22,634 nt of DNA from Chloroflexota bacterium (GTDB taxonomy: Bacteria > Chloroflexota > Dormibacteria > Dormibacterales > Dormibacteraceae), in assembly GCA_005880175.1 (NCBI GenBank), contig VBJR01000060.1:1-22634 (forward strand), read 5' to 3'. Positions within the stretch are counted from its first letter, which is position 1. Every line of letters starts with the position of its first letter. Below the pieces are notes generated by a model that saw only the letters and a list, made by a program, of their open reading frames with translations, did no database searches and was not told where the DNA came from. The position numbers and the translations under genes were made by a program. Of this stretch, positions 1-7,537 are shown in pieces.

Positions 1-300
1 CACCGGCCCCTGCCCCCCGTCCTCCGCCGCCGCGGCGTCGAGCTGGACACGGCGCGGGGCCGGGCCACCCGCGACGGCCGGCCGCTGGCCCTGACGGTCA
101 AGGAGCTGGCGGTCCTGCGCCTCCTCCTCGCCGCGGACGGCGGCATCGTCAGCGCCGAGGAGCTGCTGGAGCGAGGCTGGGACGAGCACGCCGACCCGTT
201 CACGAACACCGTCCGGGTGACGCTCAGCAACCTGCGCCGCAAGCTGGGCGAGCCGCAGCTGATCGAGACCGTCACCGGGGCGGGCTACGTCATCCGATGA
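1..300 (+). CDS. OmpR/PhoB-family response regulator, C-terminal DNA-binding domain (5' partial)
   Basis: The frame is open from the first base and ends at TGA 298-300, giving 99 visible residues. These form a complete winged-helix effector domain: a short beta region with DTARGRATRDGRPL, the helix LTVKELAVLRLLL, the recognition-helix region NTVRVTLSNLRRKLG, and the terminal hairpin IETVTGAGYVIR. This is the classical Trans_reg_C signature. The phosphoacceptor receiver domain lies left of the window. Its stop codon overlaps the ATG of the following histidine kinase (ATGA, 297-300), so the two are one translationally coupled two-component operon. By family knowledge it binds tandem direct repeats with about 11-bp spacing, and such a repeat occurs at 1451-1467. 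It probably controls the efflux genes downstream; that target is inferred. I am confident of the family and cannot name an orthologue. Confidence 0.93.
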   Translation, partial: HRPLPPVLRRRGVELDTARGRATRDGRPLALTVKELAVLRLLLAADGGIVSAEELLERGWDEHADPFTNTVRVTLSNLRRKLGEPQLIETVTGAGYVIR

Positions 301-1437
301 GGCTCTCCATCCGGACGCGGCTCGCGCTGCTGTACGGCGGCGTGTTCTTCGCGATGGGCCTCGTGCTCATGGCGATCTCGTTCGCGATCGTGGACCACAG
401 CCTGAGCCCGCCCGTCGCCACCGGCAACGTCATCAGGTACCTCTCGACGCAGGGCCCGGCGGGCGTCCCGCCGCCGCTGCCGCCCGGCGAGCTCGCCAAG
501 CCCGTCCAGATCGTCATCACCCAGGGCCGCGAGGCCGGCTCCACCGATGGTCCGGTGGTCGGCCTCCAGGGCCTGCTCAGCGACTTCCGCGTCCAGACCC
601 TCAAGGACATCCTCTGGCGGTGGGCCGCGGTGGTCGCGCTGATGGCCGTCGCGGCCGGCGCCTTCGGCTGGCTGCTGGCCGGCCGCATGCTCCAGCCGCT
701 GCGCGACATCACCGGCGCCGCGCGCCGGCTGTCGGTGGCCAACCTGCACGAGCGGATCGCGCTCGAGGGACCGCGCGACGAGCTCAAGGAGCTGGCCGAC
801 ACGTTCGACGGGATGCTCGGCCGCCTGGACGGCGCGTTCGTCAGCCAGCGCCGCTTCGTCGCCAACGCCTCGCACGAGCTCCGCACGCCGCTCGCGGGTG
901 GTCCGCGACGCCGTGGACCGCTGCGAGCGGCTGCTCGACGGCCTGCTGGTCCTGGCCCGGAGCGACCGGGGCCTGGACGCGGCCGAGCCGGTGGACCTGG
1001 CCGAGTCGGCCGCGCGGGCGCTCGACCTGGTGTCGGCGGCGGCCGCCGAACGCGGCATCCAGCTCCGCTCGACGCTGAACCCCGCGCTGGTCCGCGGCGA
1101 CCCCGCGCTGCTCGACCGTCTGGTCGCCAACCTGGTCGAGAACGCCGTGACGTACAACGCGTCCCCGGGCTGGGTCGAGGTGACGACCGCGAACGGCTGC
1201 CCGACCGCCAGCGTGCGGGTGGCGAACACCGGGCCGGCCGTGCCGCCCGAGCGGGTGCCCCGGCTGTTCGAGCCGTTCCAGCGCCTCTCCCGGGAGCGCA
1301 CGGGCTCCGGGCGGGGCGCCGGCCTCGGCCTGTCGATCGTGCGCTCGGTGGCGCACGCTCACGGCGGCGAGGTGCGCGCCCGCGCCCGCGCCGAGGGCGG
1401 CCTCGCGGTCGAGGTCGAGCTCCCCGTCCCGGCGTAG
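297..1437 (+). pseudogene. Sensor histidine kinase, broken by an internal deletion and frameshift near 896
   Basis: The ATG at 297 overlaps the regulator stop. The first frame gives TM1 (residues 9-31), an extracellular loop of about 75 residues, TM2 (about 108-128), a HAMP linker and the H-box FVANASHELRTPLA with phosphoacceptor His193 (codon 873-875). Immediately after RTPLA the frame becomes nonsense. The protein resumes in another frame with VRDAVDRCERLLDGLLVLARSD at about 898-966. It then carries the ATPase boxes: N box LVANLVENAVTYN, G1 VANTGPAVPPE, F box LFEPF and G2 GAGLGLSIV, stopping at TAG 1435-1437. Relatives have roughly 24 more residues between RTPLA and VVRDA, so about 70 nt (length 2 mod 3) are missing, mostly HisKA helix 2. 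As written, the kinase could not form a normal dimerisation bundle. This is either a pseudogene or an assembly error. The coding quality of both halves is undamaged. Confidence 0.88.
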
Positions 1438-1450
1438 GGCCCGCGGCGCG

Positions 1451-1467
1451 GCTTTACGGCCGCTTTA
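1451..1467 (+). promoter_or_regulatory. Putative response-regulator binding site (two GCTTTA repeats, 11-bp period)
   Basis: GCTTTA occurs at 1451-1456 and again at 1462-1467, exactly 11 bp start to start, in the 55-bp gap between the kinase gene and the lipoprotein gene. OmpR/PhoB-type regulators typically bind direct repeats with this period, one helical turn apart. The position upstream of the lipoprotein/adaptor/ABC genes fits control of efflux expression by the adjacent regulator. The repeat is seen directly; the binding is inferred. Confidence 0.5.
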
Positions 1468-1492
1468 TCCGCTCCGCGTCAGGCTCGGCGCC

Positions 1493-2113
1493 ATGCAGAT
1501 CCCGAACGTCATCCGCATGGCGGTCGTGCTGGCCGCGGCGACGGCGCTGGCCGCCGCCTGCGGCGTGGCCAACCCGTTCGCGCCGGCGTCGGCCAACTCC
1601 AGCAACCAGGACCAGATGCTCAAGTGGGCCCAGTGCATGCGCCAGCACGGCGTCAACGTGCCCGACCCCGTGAACGGCCGCATCACCGTGCAGAACGGCG
1701 GACCGGCCGGCGGCACCGGTGGCGCCCAGCCCAGCGGCAGCGGCGGCAGCACGGGCGACCCGGGCGGCGACGGCGGCAAGGTCGCCAATGGGCCCGATCC
1801 CAACAGCGCGCAGTTCCAGGCCGCCCAGAACGCGTGCAAGCAGTACGCGCCGAACGGCGCCAAGGGCGGCGGGCAGCCGACCCAGCAGCAGCTCGACCAG
1901 ATGACGAAGTTCTCGCAGTGCATGCGGGACCACGGCATCCCCATGTCGGACCCGCAGGTGCAGTCGGGCGGCGGCGTCTCGATCCGGGTGTCCCCGCCGC
2001 CGGGCGGCGAGCGGATCGATCCCAACTCGGACCAGTTCAAGCAGGCGCAGCAGGCGTGCGCCAGGTACCAGCCGGGCGGCGGTCCGAACGGCTCCAGTAC
2101 GTCGAACGGGTAG
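1493..2113 (+). CDS. Secreted lipoprotein with two QCMRxHG repeats
   Basis: This 206-residue protein has a type II signal: a hydrophobic stretch (residues 8-22) ending LAAAC, with Cys23 as the probable lipidation site. The mature part contains the same module twice. Module one has KWAQCMRQHGVNVPDP (44-59) and, after a Gly/Ser-rich insert, FQAAQNACKQYAP (108-120). Module two has KFSQCMRDHGIPMSDP (139-154) and FKQAQQACARYQP (182-194). Each module has two cysteines and probably forms a small disulfide-stabilised helical hairpin. Proteins of this kind are often encoded beside adaptor/ABC efflux genes in actinobacteria, but I know no established function. Here the gene lies 6 bp before the adaptor gene. 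It may be a periplasmic partner or substrate-capture subunit, which is inference. No strong Shine-Dalgarno sequence is visible; AGG at 1481-1483 is the best candidate. Confidence 0.85.
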   Translation: MQIPNVIRMAVVLAAATALAAACGVANPFAPASANSSNQDQMLKWAQCMRQHGVNVPDPVNGRITVQNGGPAGGTGGAQPSGSGGSTGDPGGDGGKVANGPDPNSAQFQAAQNACKQYAPNGAKGGGQPTQQQLDQMTKFSQCMRDHGIPMSDPQVQSGGGVSIRVSPPPGGERIDPNSDQFKQAQQACARYQPGGGPNGSSTSNG

Positions 2114-2119
2114 CTCGCC

Positions 2120-3604
2120 TTGGGCACCGTCCGCACGAAGCTCATCGTCACCCTCGCGATCGCCATCGGCGGGGCCGTCCTGGTCGGCGCGCTCACCCTC
2201 GGGCGCCGGCCGGCGGCCCCGGCGCCGTCCCTCGCGGCGTCGGTCAACACCGCGACCGTCACCCGGCAGACGCTGCTCGACCAGTTCCAGACCAACGGCG
2301 CGATCGGGTACTCGGGCGCCTACGCGGTGCTCAACCAGTACTCGCCGCCGCCCTCGACGGCGACCGTCGCGTCCGCGCAGCACGCGCTGGACGCCGCCCG
2401 CCAGAACCTCGCCGACGCGCACGCGCAGGTCAACTTCACCGGCCAGCAGGACGCCAGCGCGGTCGCCGGCGACCAGTCGCAGCTCGCGGCCGACCAGCAG
2501 CGGCTGGCGGCCAACAGCACGTGCGGCGGCAGCCAGCCCGACGTCGCCTGCGCCCAGCTCCAGCAGGCGGTCAGCGCCGACCAGGCGAGGCTGGCCCAGG
2601 ACCAGGCGAAGCAGCAGAGCGACCAGCTCGCCGGCACCCAGCGGATCCACCAGGCGGAGCAGCAGGTGACCAGCGCCCAGGACTCGTACGACCGGACGGT
2701 GGCGCCGGGCGGCGGGGGCGGGGGCGGCGGCGGGGGAGGCGGAGGCGCCAATGGTGGGGGAGCGACTCCTGGCGCCTACACCGCCCTCCCCACCCTCGGC
2801 CAGACCGTCACCCGCGGGCAGACGCTGTACTCGGTCAGCGGCCGGCCCATCCCGCTGCTGTACGGGGCCACGCCGCTGGTCCGCCAGCTCACGACCGGCG
2901 TCAGCGGCGACGACGTCAAGGAGATGGAGGACAACCTGATCGCGCTCGGCTACGGCTCCGGGCTGACCGCGGACGGCAGCTTCACCAGCGCCGATACGGC
3001 CGCCGTGAAGCGCTGGCAGGCCGCGCTGGGCGTGACCCAGACCGGCATGGTGAACCCGGGCGACGCGGCGATCCTGCCCGGCCCGCTGCGGGTGTCCACG
3101 GTCAAGGTCCAGGTGGGCGCGTCCGCCCAGACCGGCGCGGAGATCATCGACGGCACCTCGCCCGACCACGTCGTCACCGTCAACCTCGACGCCCGCCAGC
3201 AGACGCTGGTCCAGGTCGGGGCCGGCGTCAGCGTGGCGCTGCCGAACGGCTCCAGCGTCAAGGGGACGATCACCGACGTCGGCACGGTGGCGACGACCAC
3301 CGGCCAGGGCTCGCAGCAGCAGACGACGATCCCGGTGACCATCACGCTCGCCGACAACTCCGTGGCCGGCAAGCTGGACGGCGCGACCGTGACCGTCGAC
3401 ATCACGCGGGCCTCGCACCAGAACGTGCTGGCCGTGCCGGTCACCGCCCTCCTGGCGCTGGCCGACGGCGGGTACGCGATCGAGACGGCGGATACGCACC
3501 ACCGCCGGATCCCGGTCAAGACCGGGATCTTCTCGAACGGCCAGGTCGAGGTCTCGGGGTCGGGCGTGGTCGAGGGCCTGGTCGTGGTGGCCCCCTCCCT
3601 GTGA
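2120..3604 (+). CDS. Periplasmic adaptor (membrane-fusion) protein with peptidoglycan-binding domain
   Basis: This 494-residue protein starts at TTG 2120, six bases after the lipoprotein stop. It has an N-terminal membrane anchor (residues 7-28). The first half of a lipoyl-like domain (about 50-72) is followed by a long Gln/Ala-rich coiled-coil hairpin (about 80-192) containing one Cys pair, then a 13-glycine run (197-209). The second lipoyl half follows (TALPTLGQTVTRGQTLYSV). A PG_binding_1 domain (about 255-318, LTTGVSGDDVKEMEDNLIALGYG) and a beta-barrel/membrane-proximal region end the protein. This is the HlyD/MacA-like architecture of adaptors that couple MacB-type permeases to the cell envelope. 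The peptidoglycan-binding insert is common in Gram-positive members. Its stop overlaps the ATPase start (GTGA, 3601-3604), indicating translational coupling. The substrate of the pump is unknown. Confidence 0.9.
   Translation: MGTVRTKLIVTLAIAIGGAVLVGALTLGRRPAAPAPSLAASVNTATVTRQTLLDQFQTNGAIGYSGAYAVLNQYSPPPSTATVASAQHALDAARQNLADAHAQVNFTGQQDASAVAGDQSQLAADQQRLAANSTCGGSQPDVACAQLQQAVSADQARLAQDQAKQQSDQLAGTQRIHQAEQQVTSAQDSYDRTVAPGGGGGGGGGGGGGANGGGATPGAYTALPTLGQTVTRGQTLYSVSGRPIPLLYGATPLVRQLTTGVSGDDVKEMEDNLIALGYGSGLTADGSFTSADTAAVKRWQAALGVTQTGMVNPGDAAILPGPLRVSTVKVQVGASAQTGAEIIDGTSPDHVVTVNLDARQQTLVQVGAGVSVALPNGSSVKGTITDVGTVATTTGQGSQQQTTIPVTITLADNSVAGKLDGATVTVDITRASHQNVLAVPVTALLALADGGYAIETADTHHRRIPVKTGIFSNGQVEVSGSGVVEGLVVVAPSL
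2708..2746 (+). repeat. Poly-glycine codon tract (13 Gly), G-run-rich DNA
   Basis: Thirteen consecutive Gly codons (GGC/GGG/GGA mix) encode a flexible linker between the coiled-coil hairpin and the second lipoyl half of the adaptor. The coding strand has several runs of four or five G within about 40 bp, so G-quadruplex formation and replication or sequencing slippage are plausible. The linker length could vary between strains. Confidence 0.8.
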
Positions 3605-4278
3605 ACGTCCTCGAGCTCGTCGACGTGGTCAAGCGCTACCCCGGGGATCCCCCGGTCGAGGCGCTGCGCGGGGTCAGCCTCGCGGTACGGGAGGGAGAGA
3701 TGCTGGCGATCGTGGGCCGGTCGGGGTCCGGCAAGTCCACGCTGCTGCACATCATGGGCACGCTGGACACGGCCAGCGAGGGCACGGTCCGCATCGCCGG
3801 GTTCGACACGTCGACGCTGGGCGACCGCCAGCTGTCCGCCGTGCGGGCGCGGCGGATCGGGTTCGTGTTCCAGCAGTTCTTCCTGCTGGACGGCATGTCC
3901 GTGCTCGACAACGCCGCCAACGGGCTGCTGTACAGCGGCCTGCCGCTCCACGAGCGCCGGGCCACGGCCCGGCGGGCGCTGGAGCGCGTGGGGCTGGGCC
4001 ACCGGCTTCGCCACGTCCCGGCGCAGCTCTCGGGCGGCGAGCGCCAGCGCGTGGCCATCGCCCGCGCGGTGGTCCACCGGCCGGCGCTCATCCTGGCCGA
4101 CGAGCCGACCGGGAACCTGGACTCGGCGTCGGGCGCCTCGCTCCTGGGCCTGCTCCACGAGCTCCACGCCGAGGGGGCGACGATCGCGGTGATCACGCAC
4201 GACCGCGAGGTCGCTGCGGCGACGCCCCGCCAGGTGCTCATCGAGGACGGCCGGATCGTGGCCGACTCCGCGTGGTGA
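3601..4278 (+). CDS. ABC transporter ATP-binding protein (MacB/LolD type)
   Basis: This 225-residue protein starts at GTG 3601. All ATPase motifs are intact: Walker A GRSGSGKS (39-46), Q-loop FQQFF (90-94), ABC signature LSGGERQR (143-150), Walker B LILADE (163-168), D-loop GNLDS (171-175) and switch His200 in ITHD. This is the subfamily that pairs with FtsX/MacB-type permeases and drives mechanotransmission-type efflux rather than import. The gene overlaps the adaptor stop by 4 bp, and its own TGA (4276-4278) overlaps the GTG of the permease, so adaptor, ATPase and permease should be translated in fixed ratio. No frame damage is seen in this gene, unlike the permease and kinase on either side. 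Confidence 0.95.
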   Translation: MNVLELVDVVKRYPGDPPVEALRGVSLAVREGEMLAIVGRSGSGKSTLLHIMGTLDTASEGTVRIAGFDTSTLGDRQLSAVRARRIGFVFQQFFLLDGMSVLDNAANGLLYSGLPLHERRATARRALERVGLGHRLRHVPAQLSGGERQRVAIARAVVHRPALILADEPTGNLDSASGASLLGLLHELHAEGATIAVITHDREVAAATPRQVLIEDGRIVADSAW

Positions 4279-5431
4279 TCACCACCGTCCCGGCCCCCAG
4301 CCGCGTCCACGCGGCGGAGCTGTTCCGGCTCGGCTCGGTCGGCCTGCGCACGCGCCGCCTGCGCGCCTCGCTCTCCGGCCTCGGGGTGGCCATCGGCATC
4401 GCCGCGATGGTCGCCGTGCTCGGCGTGTCCTCGTCGTCGAGCGCCAACCTGCTGGCCCAGCTCGACCAGCTCGGCACCAACCTCCTGACGGTGACCCCTG
4501 GCAACACGTTCCTCGGCGAGTCGGCGACGCTGCCCCACGAGGCGCCGGCGACGATCGGCCGGCTGGACTCCGTGCAGGGCGTCTCCTCCACCGCCTCCAT
4601 CGCGAACGTGACCGTCCGCCGGACCGACCAGGTCCCCGTCTCGAACACGAACGGCATCATCCTGCGCTGGGCCGACCTGAGCCTGCTCGCCACGCTCCAG
4701 GGCTCCGTGTACCGCGGGCAGTGGCTCACCAGCGGCTCGGCATCGTGGACCTCGACCAGCCGACGCAGGTGGACGTCGGCGGCCGCTGGTACACGGTCGT
4801 CGGCCTGCTCCGGTCGATGCCGCTGGCGCCCGAGATCGACCGCTCGGCGCTGATCGGCCTGCCGGTCGCCCAGAGCGACTTCCTGACGAGCGACTCGCCG
4901 GACACGGTGTACGTCCGCGCCGACCCCAACCACGTGCTGCCCACGCTGAACGTGCTGCCCGCGGCCGCCAACCCCGAGCACCCCGAGCAGGTGAACGTGA
5001 GCCGCCCGTCGGACGCGCTGGCCGCCCGCGCGGCGGCGCAGGGCACGTTCACGTCGCTGTTCCTCGGCCTGGGCGCGGTGGCGCTGCTGGTCGGCGGCGT
5101 CGGCATCGCCAACGTGATGGTGATCTCGGTCCTGGAGCGGCGCTCGGAGATCGGCCTGCGCCGGGCGCTGGGCGCGACCCGGCTGCTGGTGGGCGTGCAG
5201 TTCCTGTCGGAGTCCCTGCTGCTCTCCCTGCTGGGCGGCGCCGGCGGCGTGGCCCTGGGCGCGGCGGCCACGTGGGTGTACGCGCAGGTGAACGCGCTGC
5301 CGGCGGTGGTCCCCGCCGTGGCGGTGGGCGGCGGCCTGGGCGCGGCGCTGGTGGTCGGCGCGATCGCCGGCCTGTACCCGGCCAACCGGGCGGCCCGGCT
5401 CTCGCCCACGGAGGCGCTGCGGACCGTGTAA
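4275..5431 (+). pseudogene. MacB/FtsX-type ABC permease, broken by a small deletion and frameshift near 4735
   Basis: The GTG at 4275 overlaps the ATPase stop; GTG 4272 is an alternative. The first frame gives an N-terminal helix region (RTRRLRASLSGLGVAIGIAAMVAVLGV), then a MacB periplasmic-core domain up to GSVYRGQWL. The frame is then lost. It resumes in another frame with QRLGIVDLDQPTQVDVGG and runs to the C-terminal FtsX domain (three membrane helices, including LERRSEIGLRRALGATR and LYPANRAARLSPTEALR), stopping at TAA 5429-5431. Close relatives have about 14 extra residues between GQWL and AQRLG, so roughly 40 nt (length 1 mod 3) are absent. As written only fragments could be made. Both halves keep normal codon use. 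The choice between recent mutation and assembly fault cannot be made here. Confidence 0.88.
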
Positions 5432-5445
5432 CGTCCCGGGCTGGG

Positions 5446-6246
5446 ATGGTTCGTTCGTGGCTGTTCGCACCCGGGCACAGCGAGCGCATGCTGGCCCGGG
5501 TGTTCGACGCCGGCGCCGACGAGGCGCTGATCGACCTCGAGGACGCGGTCCCGCCGGACCAGAAGGCGCGGGCCCGCGCCCTGACCGCCGAGGCGCTGTC
5601 CGGCCGGCCCGGCTGGGTCCGGGTCAACCAGCCGCGGACGGATGAGTGCGCCGCCGACCTGGCCGCGGTGGGCGGGCTGGCCCGTGGCGTGCGCCTGCCC
5701 AAGGTCGAGTCGGCGGCCGACGTCGCCTGGGTGCGCGAGCGACTGGAGGGCCGCGACGTGCCCCTCACCGCGGCCGTCGAGAGCGCGGCGGCGGTGCTCC
5801 GCGCGCTGGAGATCGCGTCCGCCCCGGGCGTGGTCAACCTGGCCTTCGGCAACGTGGACTTCGGGCTGGAGCTGAACGTGGACCCGTCCGACGACCAGGC
5901 CACCCTGTACGCGCGCTCCCACCTGGTGCTGGCGTCGCGGGCGGCCGGCATCGAGCCGCCGTCGGACGGCGTGTGGGTGCGCTACGGCGACCCGGACGGC
6001 CTGCGCGACGCGGCGCTCCGGGCGCGCCGGCTGGGGTTCTTCGGCAAGTCCGCGATCCACCCCTCGCAGGTGCCGGTGATCAACGAGGTGTTCTCGCCGA
6101 CGGCCGAGGAGCTGGACTGGGCGCGGCGGGTGGTGGCGGCGTTCGAGGCGTCCGGCGGCGCCGCGACCAGGCTCGACGGCGGGGAGATGATCGACGTGCC
6201 GGTGGCCGAGCGGGCGCGCCGGCTGCTGGCGCTGGCGAGCCGGTAG
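5446..6246 (+). CDS. CitE-like CoA-ester lyase (HpcH/HpaI aldolase family)
   Basis: This 266-residue TIM-barrel protein starts at ATG 5446 with the family hallmark SWLFAPGHSERM. Conserved features are ALIDLEDAVPPDQKARAR (residues 27-44), Arg59 in WVRVN, LPKVES (84-89), Glu112 in AVESA and Asp138 in GNVDFG, the last two being the usual Mg2+ ligands. The C-terminal FGKSAIHPSQVPVINEVF block is also typical. Members cleave or form short-chain beta-hydroxy- or malyl-/citramalyl-CoA esters; the exact substrate cannot be told. The gene starts 14 bp after the permease stop, with only a weak ribosome site. It is followed 37 bp later by an MFS transporter, which suggests uptake and CoA-linked breakdown of an organic acid. 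Length and motif order are normal, with no sign of deletion. Confidence 0.88.
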   Translation: MVRSWLFAPGHSERMLARVFDAGADEALIDLEDAVPPDQKARARALTAEALSGRPGWVRVNQPRTDECAADLAAVGGLARGVRLPKVESAADVAWVRERLEGRDVPLTAAVESAAAVLRALEIASAPGVVNLAFGNVDFGLELNVDPSDDQATLYARSHLVLASRAAGIEPPSDGVWVRYGDPDGLRDAALRARRLGFFGKSAIHPSQVPVINEVFSPTAEELDWARRVVAAFEASGGAATRLDGGEMIDVPVAERARRLLALASR

Positions 6247-6283
6247 GAATTCGTCGCGCCCGGTTCACGGTTCCAGGCGGCGG

Positions 6284-7537
6284 ATGAAGCGGCTGCACTA
6301 CGCGTGGGTGGTGTTCGGCGTCACGTTCTTCACGCTGCTGGCGGCGGCCGGCATCCGGTCGATGCCCGGCGTGCTGATCGTGCCGCTCCAGCAGGACTTC
6401 GGCTGGAACCGGGCGACGATCTCCGTCGCGGTCTCCATCAACCTGGTCCTGTTCGGCCTGTGCGGGCCGTTCGCGGCCGCGTTCATGAACCGGTACGGCG
6501 TCCGCCGCGTGCTGGTCGTCGCGCTGCTCCTGATCGCGGCCGGCGTGGGCCTCACCCCGCTGATGCAGGCGCCCTGGCAGCTGTACCTCCTCTGGGGGGT
6601 CGTGGTGGGCACGGGCACCGGCGCGATGGCCGGTGTGCTGGCGACGACCGTGGCCAACCGCTGGTTCGTGGCCCGGCGCGGGCTGGTCACGGGCCTGCTG
6701 ACGGCGGCGACGGCGACCGGCCAGCTGGCGTTCCTGCCCGGGCTGGCGGCGCTGGCGGTGGGCGTGGGCTGGCGCGCCGCGTCGCTGGCGGTGGCCGGGT
6801 CGGTGCTGCTCGCGGTGCCGTTCGTGGCGCTGCTGATGCGGGACAGCCCGAGGCGCCTCGGGCTGCGGCCGTACGGCGCGACGGAGGACGTGCCCGAGCC
6901 GCCGCGGGCGAACCCCTTCGGGGCCGCCGTCGCCGGCCTCGGGCGCAGCGTGCGGCACAGCGACTTCTGGCTGCTCGCGGGCAGCTTCTTCATCTGCGGG
7001 GCATCCACGAACGGCCTGATCGGCACCCACCTGATCCCGGCCGAGGTGGACCACGGCATCCCCGAGGTGACCGCGGCCAGCACGCTCGCGCTGATCGGCG
7101 TGTTCGACGTCGTCGGCACCACGATCTCGGGCTACCTGACCGACCGCTTCGACCCGCGCTGGCTGCTCTTCTGGTACTACACGCTGCGCGGCCTCTCGCT
7201 GCTGCTCCTGCCGTTCGCGCTGGGCAGCGCGTACCTGCCGCTGCTCGTGTTCATCGTCTTCTACGGGCTGGACTGGGTGGCCACCGTGCCGCCGACCATC
7301 TCGCTCTCGTCCGGCGTGCTCGGGCGGGCCAGCGGCGGCATCGTGTTCGGATGGGTGTTCGCGTCGCACCAGCTGGGCGCCGCCTTCGCCGCGTCGGCCG
7401 GGGGCGCGCTGCGGACGTGGCTGGGCGACTACCAGGTGGCGTTCATCAGCGCCGGCCTGCTGTGCCTGATCGCCAGCGGCCTGGTGATCCGGATCGGGCG
7501 CGCGGCCCGCGGCCAGCCCGCCCTGCAGGCGGCCTGA
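6284..7537 (+). CDS. MFS transporter, OxlT/monocarboxylate-like
   Basis: This 417-residue protein has twelve predicted membrane helices in two halves of six. The N-terminal half contains the family loop MNRYGVRRVLVV between TM2 and TM3 and the ANRWFVARRGLVTGLLTA segment typical of oxalate/formate- and monocarboxylate-type carriers. The linker carries RRLGLRPYG. The C-terminal half has SGYLTDRFDPR, the second copy of the TM2-TM3 loop motif. An AGGCGG ribosome site (6275-6280) precedes the ATG at 6284. The adjacent CitE-like lyase suggests an organic-acid substrate; this is guilt by association. Its TGA overlaps the likely CTG start of the CopC-CopD gene. The frame is intact throughout. Confidence 0.88.
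   Translation: MKRLHYAWVVFGVTFFTLLAAAGIRSMPGVLIVPLQQDFGWNRATISVAVSINLVLFGLCGPFAAAFMNRYGVRRVLVVALLLIAAGVGLTPLMQAPWQLYLLWGVVVGTGTGAMAGVLATTVANRWFVARRGLVTGLLTAATATGQLAFLPGLAALAVGVGWRAASLAVAGSVLLAVPFVALLMRDSPRRLGLRPYGATEDVPEPPRANPFGAAVAGLGRSVRHSDFWLLAGSFFICGASTNGLIGTHLIPAEVDHGIPEVTAASTLALIGVFDVVGTTISGYLTDRFDPRWLLFWYYTLRGLSLLLLPFALGSAYLPLLVFIVFYGLDWVATVPPTISLSSGVLGRASGGIVFGWVFASHQLGAAFAASAGGALRTWLGDYQVAFISAGLLCLIASGLVIRIGRAARGQPALQAA

Noticed and set aside
297..1437. Programmed frameshifting as an explanation for the kinase, permease and aminotransferase breaks
   Set aside because: A frameshift alone would not restore the missing conserved residues. At each break a block of family sequence is absent, and no slippery sequence was seen.
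1454..3502. Long minus-strand open frame (682 codons) opposite the lipoprotein and adaptor genes
   Set aside because: It is rich in Arg, Gly, Asp and His, has no domain, and lies opposite well-supported genes. It is a by-product of very high G+C with few stop codons.
1624..3600. Long upstream extension of the ABC ATPase frame
   Set aside because: The upstream residues are Arg/Pro/Gly-rich nonsense overlapping the lipoprotein and adaptor genes. GTG 3601 matches the family start and overlaps the adaptor stop.
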